NCBI RefSeq assembly: GCF_016924755.1 | Contig: NZ_JAFFJX010000006.1 | Span: forward strand, 310,001 to 374,000 | Direction: 5' to 3' | Source of the DNA: Longitalea arenae | Lineage (GTDB): Bacteria; Bacteroidota; Bacteroidia; Chitinophagales; Chitinophagaceae | DNA length: 64,000 bases | In this document: piece after piece, positions 19,571 through 27,525 of the stretch | How the letters are laid out: each line of letters begins with the position of its first letter | Numbering within the stretch: position 1 is the first letter of the stretch | Program-made: the position numbers and the translations under genes | The notes under the pieces: generated by a model | Databases searched by the model: none | Seen by the model: only the letters and a program-made list of their open reading frames with translations | Told to the model about the DNA's origin: nothing

Positions 19571-19671
19571 TTATATCACGCTTTCTCTCTAGTCACTTAT
19601 TTACCCTTTTACCGCTATTTATCTATTAGTGCATGAAAGCTTTGCATATTACATTTTACCTACGCATTTAA

Positions 19672-19684
19672 ACCGACCGTCGGT
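19672..19684. promoter_or_regulatory. Perfect palindrome upstream of the mannosidase operon
   Basis: The sequence is ACCGAC-C-GTCGGT, a perfect 6-1-6 inverted repeat. It lies about 100 bp upstream of the GH2 start codon (19570), in the 302-bp space between that operon and the divergent receiver gene at 19873. Size and symmetry suit a dimeric repressor such as a TetR-type protein. No such regulator is in the window. The rest of 19571-19872 is AT-rich and shows nothing else I can name. Confidence 0.35.
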
Positions 19685-19872
19685 ACTTTGCAAGATGTTA
19701 TACGCCAGAGAAATCCAATGACCCGCAAAAAATTGACAGGAAAAAACAGGAAATCAATTATTTACAATAAGGCGGCATATACTCTTTATCTAATTTATTT
19801 GTATTTTAGCCCCCCTGCGAAACAGATTTTTGCCGGTTCTAGTCAAATATTAACCCACTAAAAGCCATAACT

Positions 19873-20292
19873 ATGAAATATCCTAAAAATGTATTACTTA
19901 TAGAAGACGATGAAGATGACCGTGATCTCTTTAGAGCTGCTTTGAAAGAGTGTTGTGGGGCCGTAGATGTAAAATATGAAAGCAGCGGCAAAAGCGCAAC
20001 GAATTTACTAATGGATGACCGTTTCGTTTCACCGGAAATAATATTCATGGATTGGGTTATTCCAGATTACAGCGGTAAAGACTTTCTAAATCTCCTGAGA
20101 AAAACAGAACGTTTTTCAAATGTACCCGTGGTCATCATTTCTGATGCTATTCCGGAAGTGGTTATGAAGGAGGTAAAAGACCTAACAGGCATCATTTTTC
20201 TTTCAAAACCATCAGTAATGGCCGATTTTGTCAATAAGCTGAAATATATCTTTACACTCGACTTCGAACACTTTAAAAATATTAATATTTGA
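19873..20292 (+). CDS. Single-domain response regulator (CheY/Rcp1-like receiver)
   Basis: This 139-residue protein is a lone receiver domain. The acidic pair is in LLIEDDEDDRD and the phospho-acceptor Asp is in IIFMDWVIPD. The switch Ser is in VVIISDAIPE and the conserved Lys is in IFLSKPSV. There is no output domain. Such proteins carry phosphate between kinases or act by binding partners. It reads away from the mannosidase operon and stands 146 bp before a second receiver gene on the same strand. Its partner is unknown; the multi-PAS kinases nearby are the obvious candidates. Confidence 0.9.
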   Translation: MKYPKNVLLIEDDEDDRDLFRAALKECCGAVDVKYESSGKSATNLLMDDRFVSPEIIFMDWVIPDYSGKDFLNLLRKTERFSNVPVVIISDAIPEVVMKEVKDLTGIIFLSKPSVMADFVNKLKYIFTLDFEHFKNINI

Positions 20293-20438
20293 GATTCAAT
20301 GCTTAATGCCTCATTAACAAGTAGTTTCACTAAAATACTTGTTTTAGATCAATAATTTAGGCAGATTTGTAGCAGGTTTAAGAAACCAGTGCCGGGGCCA
20401 TCCTGACGCTGACTTCATTTTCCAAACTTAATCTTAAA

Positions 20439-20849
20439 ATGAAGACTACAAAACGCATTCTGCTTATTGATGATGACGAAGATGACTGCTTCTTTTTCAG
20501 CACTGCCCTGGAAGAATTTGATTCGCCGGTAGAGTTCTTTTTTGACAGAGATAGTGAAGTAGCTATTGAAAAGCTCAGAAAAGACAAGGACGCTGTTCCT
20601 GACATTTTGTTTCTGGATTGGAATATGCCCCGCATGACTGGCCGGCAATGTCTTTTGGCCATTCGAAGAATACTTCGATATGCTGACTTGCCGATAGTCA
20701 TATACACTACCTCTCAGACTCAGGCAGACCAGGATGAGGCAAAGCGGCTCGGTGCTTCCTACTTCCTCACTAAACCTGCAACCATTGGCCAGTTGCGCAA
20801 AAAATTAAAGGATATATTGTCTATGGATTGGAAAGTTTCCCAAACATAA
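20439..20849 (+). CDS. Single-domain response regulator (Rcp1-like receiver)
   Basis: This 136-residue stand-alone receiver has the acidic pair in ILLIDDDEDDC, the phospho-acceptor Asp in ILFLDWNMPRMTG, the switch Thr/Ser in VIYTTSQTQAD and Lys in YFLTKPAT. The TTS pattern before a Gln/Asp-rich turn is typical of Rcp1-like receivers that work with PAS, GAF or phytochrome kinases. It shares the DDEDD start and the xDWxxP acceptor loop with the preceding receiver, so the two are probable paralogues. A strong intrinsic terminator lies about 100 bp downstream. Confidence 0.9.
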   Translation: MKTTKRILLIDDDEDDCFFFSTALEEFDSPVEFFFDRDSEVAIEKLRKDKDAVPDILFLDWNMPRMTGRQCLLAIRRILRYADLPIVIYTTSQTQADQDEAKRLGASYFLTKPATIGQLRKKLKDILSMDWKVSQT

Positions 20850-20950
20850 CTGTCGCCTACCCTGCACCGGGATATTTATATGCACGGTCACTATAAATCT
20901 TAAGTAATATTTCTAATTTTGTTATATCTTGGTTAAGGCAATTGATTAGA

Positions 20951-20979
20951 AGCAGTCTCACAAGAGGCTGCTTTTTTTT
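20951..20979 (+). terminator. Intrinsic terminator after the receiver pair
   Basis: The stem AGCAGTCTC / GAGGCTGCT (nine pairs, one G-U) has loop ACAA and runs straight into eight T residues. The G-U pair exists only in the plus-strand transcript, so it serves the receiver gene ending at 20849. Confidence 0.85.
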
Positions 20980-21017
20980 AGATAAATGCTCTATAGCTTA
21001 CAAAATATCTCTTACCT

Positions 21018-21329
21018 ATGATCTTGCACCATGCGAAAGACCCCTTGCAATCACTCGTTTTTTTTGGCGATTCTTTATTTAATGTGATCGGTCGGGAGAC
21101 AGAGCTATTAAAACTTTATATAGCCATTACCATTGAAAGGCCGACGATTATGTTTGAAATTAAAGGCCGTCCCCGAAAGCGATATTATTTTAGAGCCATA
21201 CATTGGGATAAAACCCTTTTAGTGGGAGTTCAAAATGATAATGGCATATGGAATGTAAGCCAGTATTTTCAAGATCCGGGCGGCCTCACCATGTTGGAGA
21301 TTTTCCGCGCAGGAAAACAGCTGATATAA
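21018..21329 (+). CDS. Small protein of unknown function
   Basis: This is a 103-residue open frame with an ATG start. It is rich in aromatic and charged residues (RPRKRYYFRAIHWDKTLLVGVQ, IWNVSQYFQDPG). There is no signal peptide, membrane helix or motif I recognise. The predicted alternation of strands (TIMFEIKG, YYFRAIHW, TLLVGVQN) suggests a small beta-rich fold. It follows the terminator at 20951-20979 and faces the convergent receiver gene ending at 21378. I keep it because composition looks coding and nothing better overlaps it. It could be spurious. Confidence 0.4.
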   Translation: MILHHAKDPLQSLVFFGDSLFNVIGRETELLKLYIAITIERPTIMFEIKGRPRKRYYFRAIHWDKTLLVGVQNDNGIWNVSQYFQDPGGLTMLEIFRAGKQLI

Positions 21330-21377
21330 ATTGAATGTGTGCAATCACCGGCGTGCAGAAGGATAAAAAGAATCGGG

Positions 21378-21818
21378 TCATCTTGATTTAATATTATCGA
21401 AATGGCTGATCGCCTTCAGAAAATCACCTTCCATGTTATTGGCGATCAATTGAAGGATCGATTTTAATTCATTGTAATTAGCAGGCTTCGTAAAAAAGCA
21501 ATCTGCACCGAGGTCAAACGCAATATTTGCCTCTCTTTGATGTGAAGAAGTGGTATATATGAATACCGGAATGTGCCTGTAGGCTTTGTGGCTTTTTAAT
21601 TGTATCAGGCATTCCCATCCATTCATTACCGGCATATTGATATCGAGAAAAATCAATTTGGGGTATTCTGAAGGTTGTTTGCTGTCAAGCATCTGCAAAA
21701 CCGTCCGGCCATTGTCTGCGCAATAGCAGGTTATGGAGGAATCAACCGTTTCTAACGCTTCACAAAACAGCTCTCTATCGTCCGCATCATCGTCAGCTAA
21801 TAAAAATATATGTTTCAT
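21378..21818 (-). CDS. Single-domain response regulator paired with the giant kinase
   Basis: This 146-residue lone receiver has the acidic cluster in FLLADDDADDRE, the acceptor Asp in LIFLDINMPVMNG, the Thr/Ser switch in VFIYTTSSHQRE and Lys in CFFTKPAN. It begins 9 bp after the stop of the 1637-residue hybrid kinase on the same strand, so the two are almost certainly co-transcribed. The receiver is the likely final acceptor from the C-terminal kinase module of that protein. Confidence 0.92.
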   Translation of the reverse strand: MKHIFLLADDDADDRELFCEALETVDSSITCYCADNGRTVLQMLDSKQPSEYPKLIFLDINMPVMNGWECLIQLKSHKAYRHIPVFIYTTSSHQREANIAFDLGADCFFTKPANYNELKSILQLIANNMEGDFLKAISHFDNIKSR

Positions 21819-21827
21819 GTGAGTGAC

Positions 21828-24800
21828 TTAACTTACCGGAAGCGTTATGATAAATTGCGATCCTTCACCCTCTTTGCCCTTTGCAGTTATACTACCTCCA
21901 TGTCGTTCCACGATCTTTTTACAAAGTGCAAGTCCAAGTCCTGTGCCCTCATATTGATCTTTTGAGTTTAGACGGGTAAAGGTCTTAAAAATAACCTCTG
22001 CCTTGCTTTGGTTAAATCCGATGCCGTTATCCGTAACCCTGATTTGCAGGTACTGCTTCTCATGGTCAAATTCCTTGTTGTCCAATTCGGTTCCTGTTAA
22101 CCGCTCTGATGAAATCCTTATTACAGGTTTTTCAGCTTGTCGTACAAATTTCAGCGAATTGTTAATTAAATTGTAAAACAATTGGTATAATAATACCCGT
22201 GAACCTACAATAGAGGGAAGCATGTCTTTTTCTATGGTCGCGTTCTTCTGTTGGATTAGTAATTCCAGATCTGATTGAATTTGCTCTATCACTTCTGCCA
22301 GATCCACTGTTTCACTTTTTTGATCCGTGGCTGTAAGCGATGAATACATTAATACACCATCGATCATGGCGTACATTCGGTTAGCTGCATTTTCAATTTT
22401 TTGTAAAAAGCGTTCGCCTTGTTCTGGCAATAATGTACCATACTCCTCTTTTAAACGGCTGACAAAGGTTCTTACCTTCCGAACAGGTTCTTTTAGATCA
22501 TGAGAAGCTACGTGCGCAAACTGTTGAAGGTCATCGTTCGAACGATGCAATTCCTGGTTGGCCTGCAAAAGTTCAGACGTCCTTTCTGCAACAAGACGCT
22601 CCAGCTTTTCCTCTATTGCCTTTCTTTCCTCAATATTTGTTAAGGCGCCAACCCATTTAATTACGCTTCCATGTTTATCTAATACAGGATTACCCAACAC
22701 GTAAAACCATTGGTAGCCACCGTCTTTGGCTTTTAACTGAAATTCAAATACCACTGGTTGCCCACTTCTGATGCTTTGCTGCCATCTTGCGTATAAAGCC
22801 GAAACATGTTGGGGGTGAATGTATTGTGCCCAGCCATCACCACAGGATTGTTCAGGTGTACTGCCGGTGTAATCGTACCACTGTTGGTTGAAAAAGTCGC
22901 AGTAGCCTTCCCCGGTGGCTGTCCAAACCAATTGCGGCAGCGACTGCGTTAATGTGCGGAAACGGCTTTCACTTTCTTTCAATGCATCTTCTGCCAACTT
23001 TGCTTCCGTAATGTCAGCTACGGTACCAACAGTGCGAAACAGCTGCCCTTGCTCATCAAAAAAAGCTTTTCCATGTGCCTTTATCCATTTGATAGCTCCG
23101 CTGTTTCTTTGTATAATCCGATATTCTGTTGCAAAACTTTTATTAACCCTGCCATTGATAATAGATGCAAACAGGTTATCCTGTTCTTTTCTGTCATCAG
23201 GATAAATGCTGTCGAATGCAATGTGAAGGTTATATTCCTCGTTTGAGTCAAGTCCGTAAATAGCAGCTATATTTCCGCTGCCTACAACAACCTGGCTTTT
23301 TACATCAAAATCCCAGATGCCCAAATTAGTTGCATTAATAGTAAGGGCATACCTTTCTTCGTTTATTTTTAATTGACTTTGTATCCGGATCCTTTCTGTT
23401 ATATCACTGGCGGTGCCAAACCATTCAACGATATTTCCATCCTTGTCCAAAATAGGGATCGCTCTGGAAAAAGTCCAGCCCAATGTGCCATCAGCACGAA
23501 TTACCTGGTGCTCCAGTTGAAATATGGATTTTGTTTCTATCGCCCTCGCAATTGCATGCTGTACCCTTTCCTGATCTTTTGGATGTATGTATTTGTCGAG
23601 CCAGTCCTTAATAGGTTCTCCGGTATCGGAAATAAAACCGCGGCCTTTCAATTCCTGCATTTCGGTCCAGTCTGGACTCATCCGATACACAACATCAGAA
23701 GTGGCATTCACCAGGGCCCGGAAACGTTCTTCGCTTTCCCTGATCCTTTCCTGGGCATTTTTTTCATCTGTTATATCCTGTGCGATCCCATATATTCTTT
23801 TAGGCACACCATTTTCATATTTTACCTTACCGTGAATGCGAAGCCAGTGCACAGTGCTGTCTTTCCAGATCACCCTTGCTTCATAATGTAAGGCGCCGGT
23901 TTGCAAGGCTATTTCATACGCTTTATTGCGTACCGGCAGGTCATCCGGATGCAATGCATCTAACAGATCCTGGTGTGTCCACTCTCTTGTAGGATCTAAA
24001 CCGCAAATGACAGCGAGCCTTTCAGAAAAAACGATAGAAGATTGAACAAGATCCAGATCAAAGGTTCCCAATTGCCCTGACTCCACCGCTATTCGAACTC
24101 TCGTTTCACTCTCCTCTATTTTTTTTCTTGCGACCACTTGCGGGGTTACATCAATGGAAGTAGCCAACTGACCCACTATCTTGCCTTCATCATCCCTCAT
24201 AGGATCGATGATGGCATTAAAATACCGCAGTTCCTCCTTACCGTTTGTAAAGATCTGGATTGGTATCTCTTTTCCTTCGAACCGCTTCCCTGTACGGTAA
24301 ATTTCTTCATGAATCGGTGCGGCGCTTTTGCGGAGGTCAGGCCTGACATCAAACAAACGTTTACCTATCACTTCTTCTCTGGATTGCTGCCAAATAGTAA
24401 GATTATATTGATTAATATATTCAATTATTAGGTCAGGGCCCTTCAAAGCACCGACAGCAAATGGCACTTCATTAAATAGGTTGTAGATATCTTTTAGCGC
24501 CTTGTCTTTTTTTTGTGTAATACTGATTTGTGAGCGTACCCTCGCTAACAATTCTTTCGCTGAAAATGGTTTAACCAGATAATCGTCAGCACCAATATCA
24601 ATGCCTTCTATTTTAGCCTCCTCACCTGCCCTTGCAGACACCAGGATCACCGGAAGGGTTGACACTTCTTCTGTCTTCTTAATGGTTTTTAACAACTGTA
24701 TGCCATCCATTACCGGCATCATCACATCGCTTACCACTAAGTCAATATGCCTCTCTTTTATTTTCAGTAAAGCATCCATTCCATTGCTGGCGGTAGCTAC

Positions 24801-26741
24801 ATTGAAATCTTTCTGTAAGATGTTTCTGATATAGCTCAGCATGTCGGCGTTATCATCCACTACTAAAATCGTTGGTGCATCTTTCAGACTACCCTCTGCA
24901 TCTAAAGCGGCAGGCTTCTGAAGGAGTGCATCTGCCTCTTCGATAAAAGCTTCGGAAATACTCGCATCAAAACCCGTCTCCTTGTCTACAACATTTGCCA
25001 AAGGAAGATGATGTTTCCCTGCCGGGATGGAAACGACAAATTCTGTTCCTTCACCAGCCTTACTCTTCACTGAAATTTGTCCACCATGCATTTGTACAAG
25101 CTCTTTTACCAATGAAAGTCCGATACCGGTCCCTTCATAAGTTCTCCCTGTCGCATTTTGTACCCGGTGAAAACGTTCGAACATCTTAGGAAGTTCTTCT
25201 TCAGGAATACCGGTACCTGTGTCTTTGACCTTTAAAAGAACATGCCCACTTTCTGAATGCAGTGAAATACGGATGCTGCCGGCGAGTGTATATTTAAATG
25301 CATTAGACAGCAGATTAAGCACAATCTTTTCCCACATTTCTCTATCCACATACACCGGCTCAGAAATCGGATCACAATGAACCAGGAACTGTAAACCACC
25401 GTGTTCAATTACAGAACGAAAACCAGCAGAAATTTCGGTCGTATAACGGCATAGGTCGGTAAGTTGAAACTGAGCTTTGACCTTTCCTGCCTCAATACGA
25501 CTGAAATCAAGCAGGTTATTAACAAGCCGCAACATTCTTAACGCATTGCGATGTGAGGTTTCTATTGCCTCTTTATGCTCAGTTACCATTCCTTCCTGCT
25601 TCCGGTTAAGCAACTCCTCAAGTGATCCCAGTATTAAGGTTAGCGGTGTGCGGAATTCATGTGAGATATTAGTAAAAAAAGCCGTTTTAGCTTTATCAAT
25701 TTCGGCAAGGGCTTCTGCGCGTTTACGTTCTTGTTCATATGCTAATGCATTGTTGACCTCCGTGGTAATGTGATCAGCAATCAGTTGCACGAAATGCCTG
25801 AACAATTCATCGAACTGCCTGTATGGATTCAATGCAGCCGTTAGAATCGCTATCGGTGTTTTCCTGCCCTGACTTACGATAGGCAGATGAATTAAGTGAT
25901 TCGCTTCAATATCCCAGCCCCCTTTTGGTAATTCCTTTCTCTTTTCATTATCCTCCAATACCAGATTACCAGAGGAATAAGCCCTGTAAAAACAGCTGGT
26001 ATCGCCGGTTAAACTATTCAGGTTAATGGATAATGGTAAAAATTGCTGCTGCTCTGATGTTCCCACGAATGAAACAGGACTGGCCTTGTTTTCATCCTCA
26101 TTGATTTTATAAATGATCGCAAAAGGGAAGTCCTTGTTATTTCTTTGCAGCACTTTTGCTGCGGAAGCTAAAACTTCATCTACCGTTTTGGAAGTTCTGT
26201 CGAGATTCCCTAATCCACGCAAAGTTTGCAATTGACGTTCATTAAGTACAGTTTTCGTGGTTTCGATCACCGCATTGAACACACCTTCCACTTTTCCGCC
26301 TTCACCATAAATGGGAGTAAATGTAAAATTGAAATAACATTCTTCTGTATAGCCATGGCGCTTCATGGGAAGAAATGCATCTGTAGAACCTCCCGGTTCA
26401 CCGCTGAAAGCCTTCCGGAATTGAGGCTCGATGACCTCCCATATTTCAGGCCAGACTTCCTTCGCCGGTTTGCCCAAAGCCCACGGATGTTTATTGCCTG
26501 GGATCGGCGCCCAGGCATCGTTATAGAGAAGGATCAGATCGTTTCCCCAATAAATAGCTATCGGAAAATTGGAATTGAGGCAAATACTAGTTGTTGACCG
26601 CAAACTTTGAGGCCAGTTAAGGGGATCTCCCAGTGGGGTCTTTGACCAGTCTAATTCCCGAATAAACCGCCCCATTTCACCCCCACCGGATAAAAACTCC
26701 GGGATAATGCTATCTGTACTGCTCACTGAACGCTGTTTCAT
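21828..26741 (-). CDS. Cytoplasmic double histidine kinase: PAS-GAF-HK-receiver-PAS(x5)-HK
   Basis: This 1637-residue protein has no signal peptide or membrane helix. Domains in order: PAS-like sensor (about 45-165), GAF-like domain (175-335), HisKA with FFTNISHEFRTPL (His361), and HATPase with the N box NLLSNAFKY and G boxes KDTGTGIP and GTGIGLSL. Then come a full receiver (ILVVDDNADM, acceptor Asp672 in VVSDVMMPVMDG, Lys in YLVKPFS), five consecutive PAS repeats (about 760-1390, several ending in DIT/DVT) and a second HisKA (VASHDLKEPVRKV). The second HATPase has NLINNSLKF and DNGIGFN. The two kinase cores belong to different subtypes (HEFRTPL and HDLKEP). An internal relay from His361 to Asp672 is plausible, with the second kinase driving the adjacent stand-alone receiver. 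Confidence 0.93.
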   Translation of the reverse strand: MKQRSVSSTDSIIPEFLSGGGEMGRFIRELDWSKTPLGDPLNWPQSLRSTTSICLNSNFPIAIYWGNDLILLYNDAWAPIPGNKHPWALGKPAKEVWPEIWEVIEPQFRKAFSGEPGGSTDAFLPMKRHGYTEECYFNFTFTPIYGEGGKVEGVFNAVIETTKTVLNERQLQTLRGLGNLDRTSKTVDEVLASAAKVLQRNNKDFPFAIIYKINEDENKASPVSFVGTSEQQQFLPLSINLNSLTGDTSCFYRAYSSGNLVLEDNEKRKELPKGGWDIEANHLIHLPIVSQGRKTPIAILTAALNPYRQFDELFRHFVQLIADHITTEVNNALAYEQERKRAEALAEIDKAKTAFFTNISHEFRTPLTLILGSLEELLNRKQEGMVTEHKEAIETSHRNALRMLRLVNNLLDFSRIEAGKVKAQFQLTDLCRYTTEISAGFRSVIEHGGLQFLVHCDPISEPVYVDREMWEKIVLNLLSNAFKYTLAGSIRISLHSESGHVLLKVKDTGTGIPEEELPKMFERFHRVQNATGRTYEGTGIGLSLVKELVQMHGGQISVKSKAGEGTEFVVSIPAGKHHLPLANVVDKETGFDASISEAFIEEADALLQKPAALDAEGSLKDAPTILVVDDNADMLSYIRNILQKDFNVATASNGMDALLKIKERHIDLVVSDVMMPVMDGIQLLKTIKKTEEVSTLPVILVSARAGEEAKIEGIDIGADDYLVKPFSAKELLARVRSQISITQKKDKALKDIYNLFNEVPFAVGALKGPDLIIEYINQYNLTIWQQSREEVIGKRLFDVRPDLRKSAAPIHEEIYRTGKRFEGKEIPIQIFTNGKEELRYFNAIIDPMRDDEGKIVGQLATSIDVTPQVVARKKIEESETRVRIAVESGQLGTFDLDLVQSSIVFSERLAVICGLDPTREWTHQDLLDALHPDDLPVRNKAYEIALQTGALHYEARVIWKDSTVHWLRIHGKVKYENGVPKRIYGIAQDITDEKNAQERIRESEERFRALVNATSDVVYRMSPDWTEMQELKGRGFISDTGEPIKDWLDKYIHPKDQERVQHAIARAIETKSIFQLEHQVIRADGTLGWTFSRAIPILDKDGNIVEWFGTASDITERIRIQSQLKINEERYALTINATNLGIWDFDVKSQVVVGSGNIAAIYGLDSNEEYNLHIAFDSIYPDDRKEQDNLFASIINGRVNKSFATEYRIIQRNSGAIKWIKAHGKAFFDEQGQLFRTVGTVADITEAKLAEDALKESESRFRTLTQSLPQLVWTATGEGYCDFFNQQWYDYTGSTPEQSCGDGWAQYIHPQHVSALYARWQQSIRSGQPVVFEFQLKAKDGGYQWFYVLGNPVLDKHGSVIKWVGALTNIEERKAIEEKLERLVAERTSELLQANQELHRSNDDLQQFAHVASHDLKEPVRKVRTFVSRLKEEYGTLLPEQGERFLQKIENAANRMYAMIDGVLMYSSLTATDQKSETVDLAEVIEQIQSDLELLIQQKNATIEKDMLPSIVGSRVLLYQLFYNLINNSLKFVRQAEKPVIRISSERLTGTELDNKEFDHEKQYLQIRVTDNGIGFNQSKAEVIFKTFTRLNSKDQYEGTGLGLALCKKIVERHGGSITAKGKEGEGSQFIITLPVS

Positions 26742-27525
26742 AGTTCAAGTTGACTGAAGTTACGAAATTGCACAAAACCATTATCTATTACATCACCAGC
26801 CCAAAATTAATAAAAGGAACATTTGTAGCTGAACGGCAAGGCCCCTTATTTTAAACAGGAAGGTTACACCCCATACACTCTCGATCCAGTTACTCAAATA
26901 CTTTCAGCCTGATCAGATAGATCAATGATTCATTGATTTTAAGGTACTCCGCATATAGCACCTTGTACATTGCCCGGCAGCCGCTTACCAAGCGTTTACA
27001 TTAGCATTTATCTAAAAAATAATTTATTCCACTATGATTTTGAATCGCAGTATATAAATGTCAAACCAATTGACGTTTACAAAATAAGAACTCTTTATGG
27101 GTTAATGATATAAGGCCTGCATCTTTAATGTGGGCCGTTATTAATCTCAGAAGATCTTCGTATCGATAGATTTCCTTTGATACAGTAGCGAAATTTAGAA
27201 CCGCATTATCTCTATAGTTCATGTTAAGGATTACGGCCTGGGTTTTTTAATGCGGGCCTTTTAGATCAAGGAGTTTTCGACCCTCTATTTTTCAAAGTAA
27301 GTAAATGCTTTGCACTAAAAGCCTCCCCTTATGTACCGGTTTAAGCTTACAGTAAAAATCATACCACGTGTTGATTGTTAATCGTTTGTTACAATGTCAG
27401 CAGACTTCAGGCTCTTGATTAAGTTTCAGTATTCCTGGGCCTTTAATAATAGTCATTTTTGAACTTATACCACCATATCCGGGAGGACGGTAGATAATTC
27501 AATATCTTTATGTTAAATAAAGGAA
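26742..27525. other. 784-bp intergenic region between two kinase genes, with twin hairpins
   Basis: This is the divergent promoter space between the kinases starting at 26741 (leftward) and 27526 (rightward). I find no convincing open frame. The only clear structure is a pair of related hairpins (listed separately). The base composition is AT-rich. Its length is unusual for divergent promoters in this window. Confidence 0.6.
27114..27258 (+). repeat. Two related RNA hairpins 121 bp apart in the kinase leader
   Basis: Copy 1 at 27114-27136 pairs GGCCTGCAT with ATGTGGGCC around loop CTTTA: nine pairs, two of them G-U on the plus strand. Copy 2 at 27235-27258 pairs GGCCTGGGTT with AATGCGGGCC around TTTT with one mismatch, followed by TTTTA. 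The shared frame is GGCCTG...TTTAATG.GGGCC. Because the G-U pairs work only in plus-strand RNA, they are probably transcribed towards the kinase gene at 27526. Copy 2 may act as a weak terminator. Confidence 0.45.
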
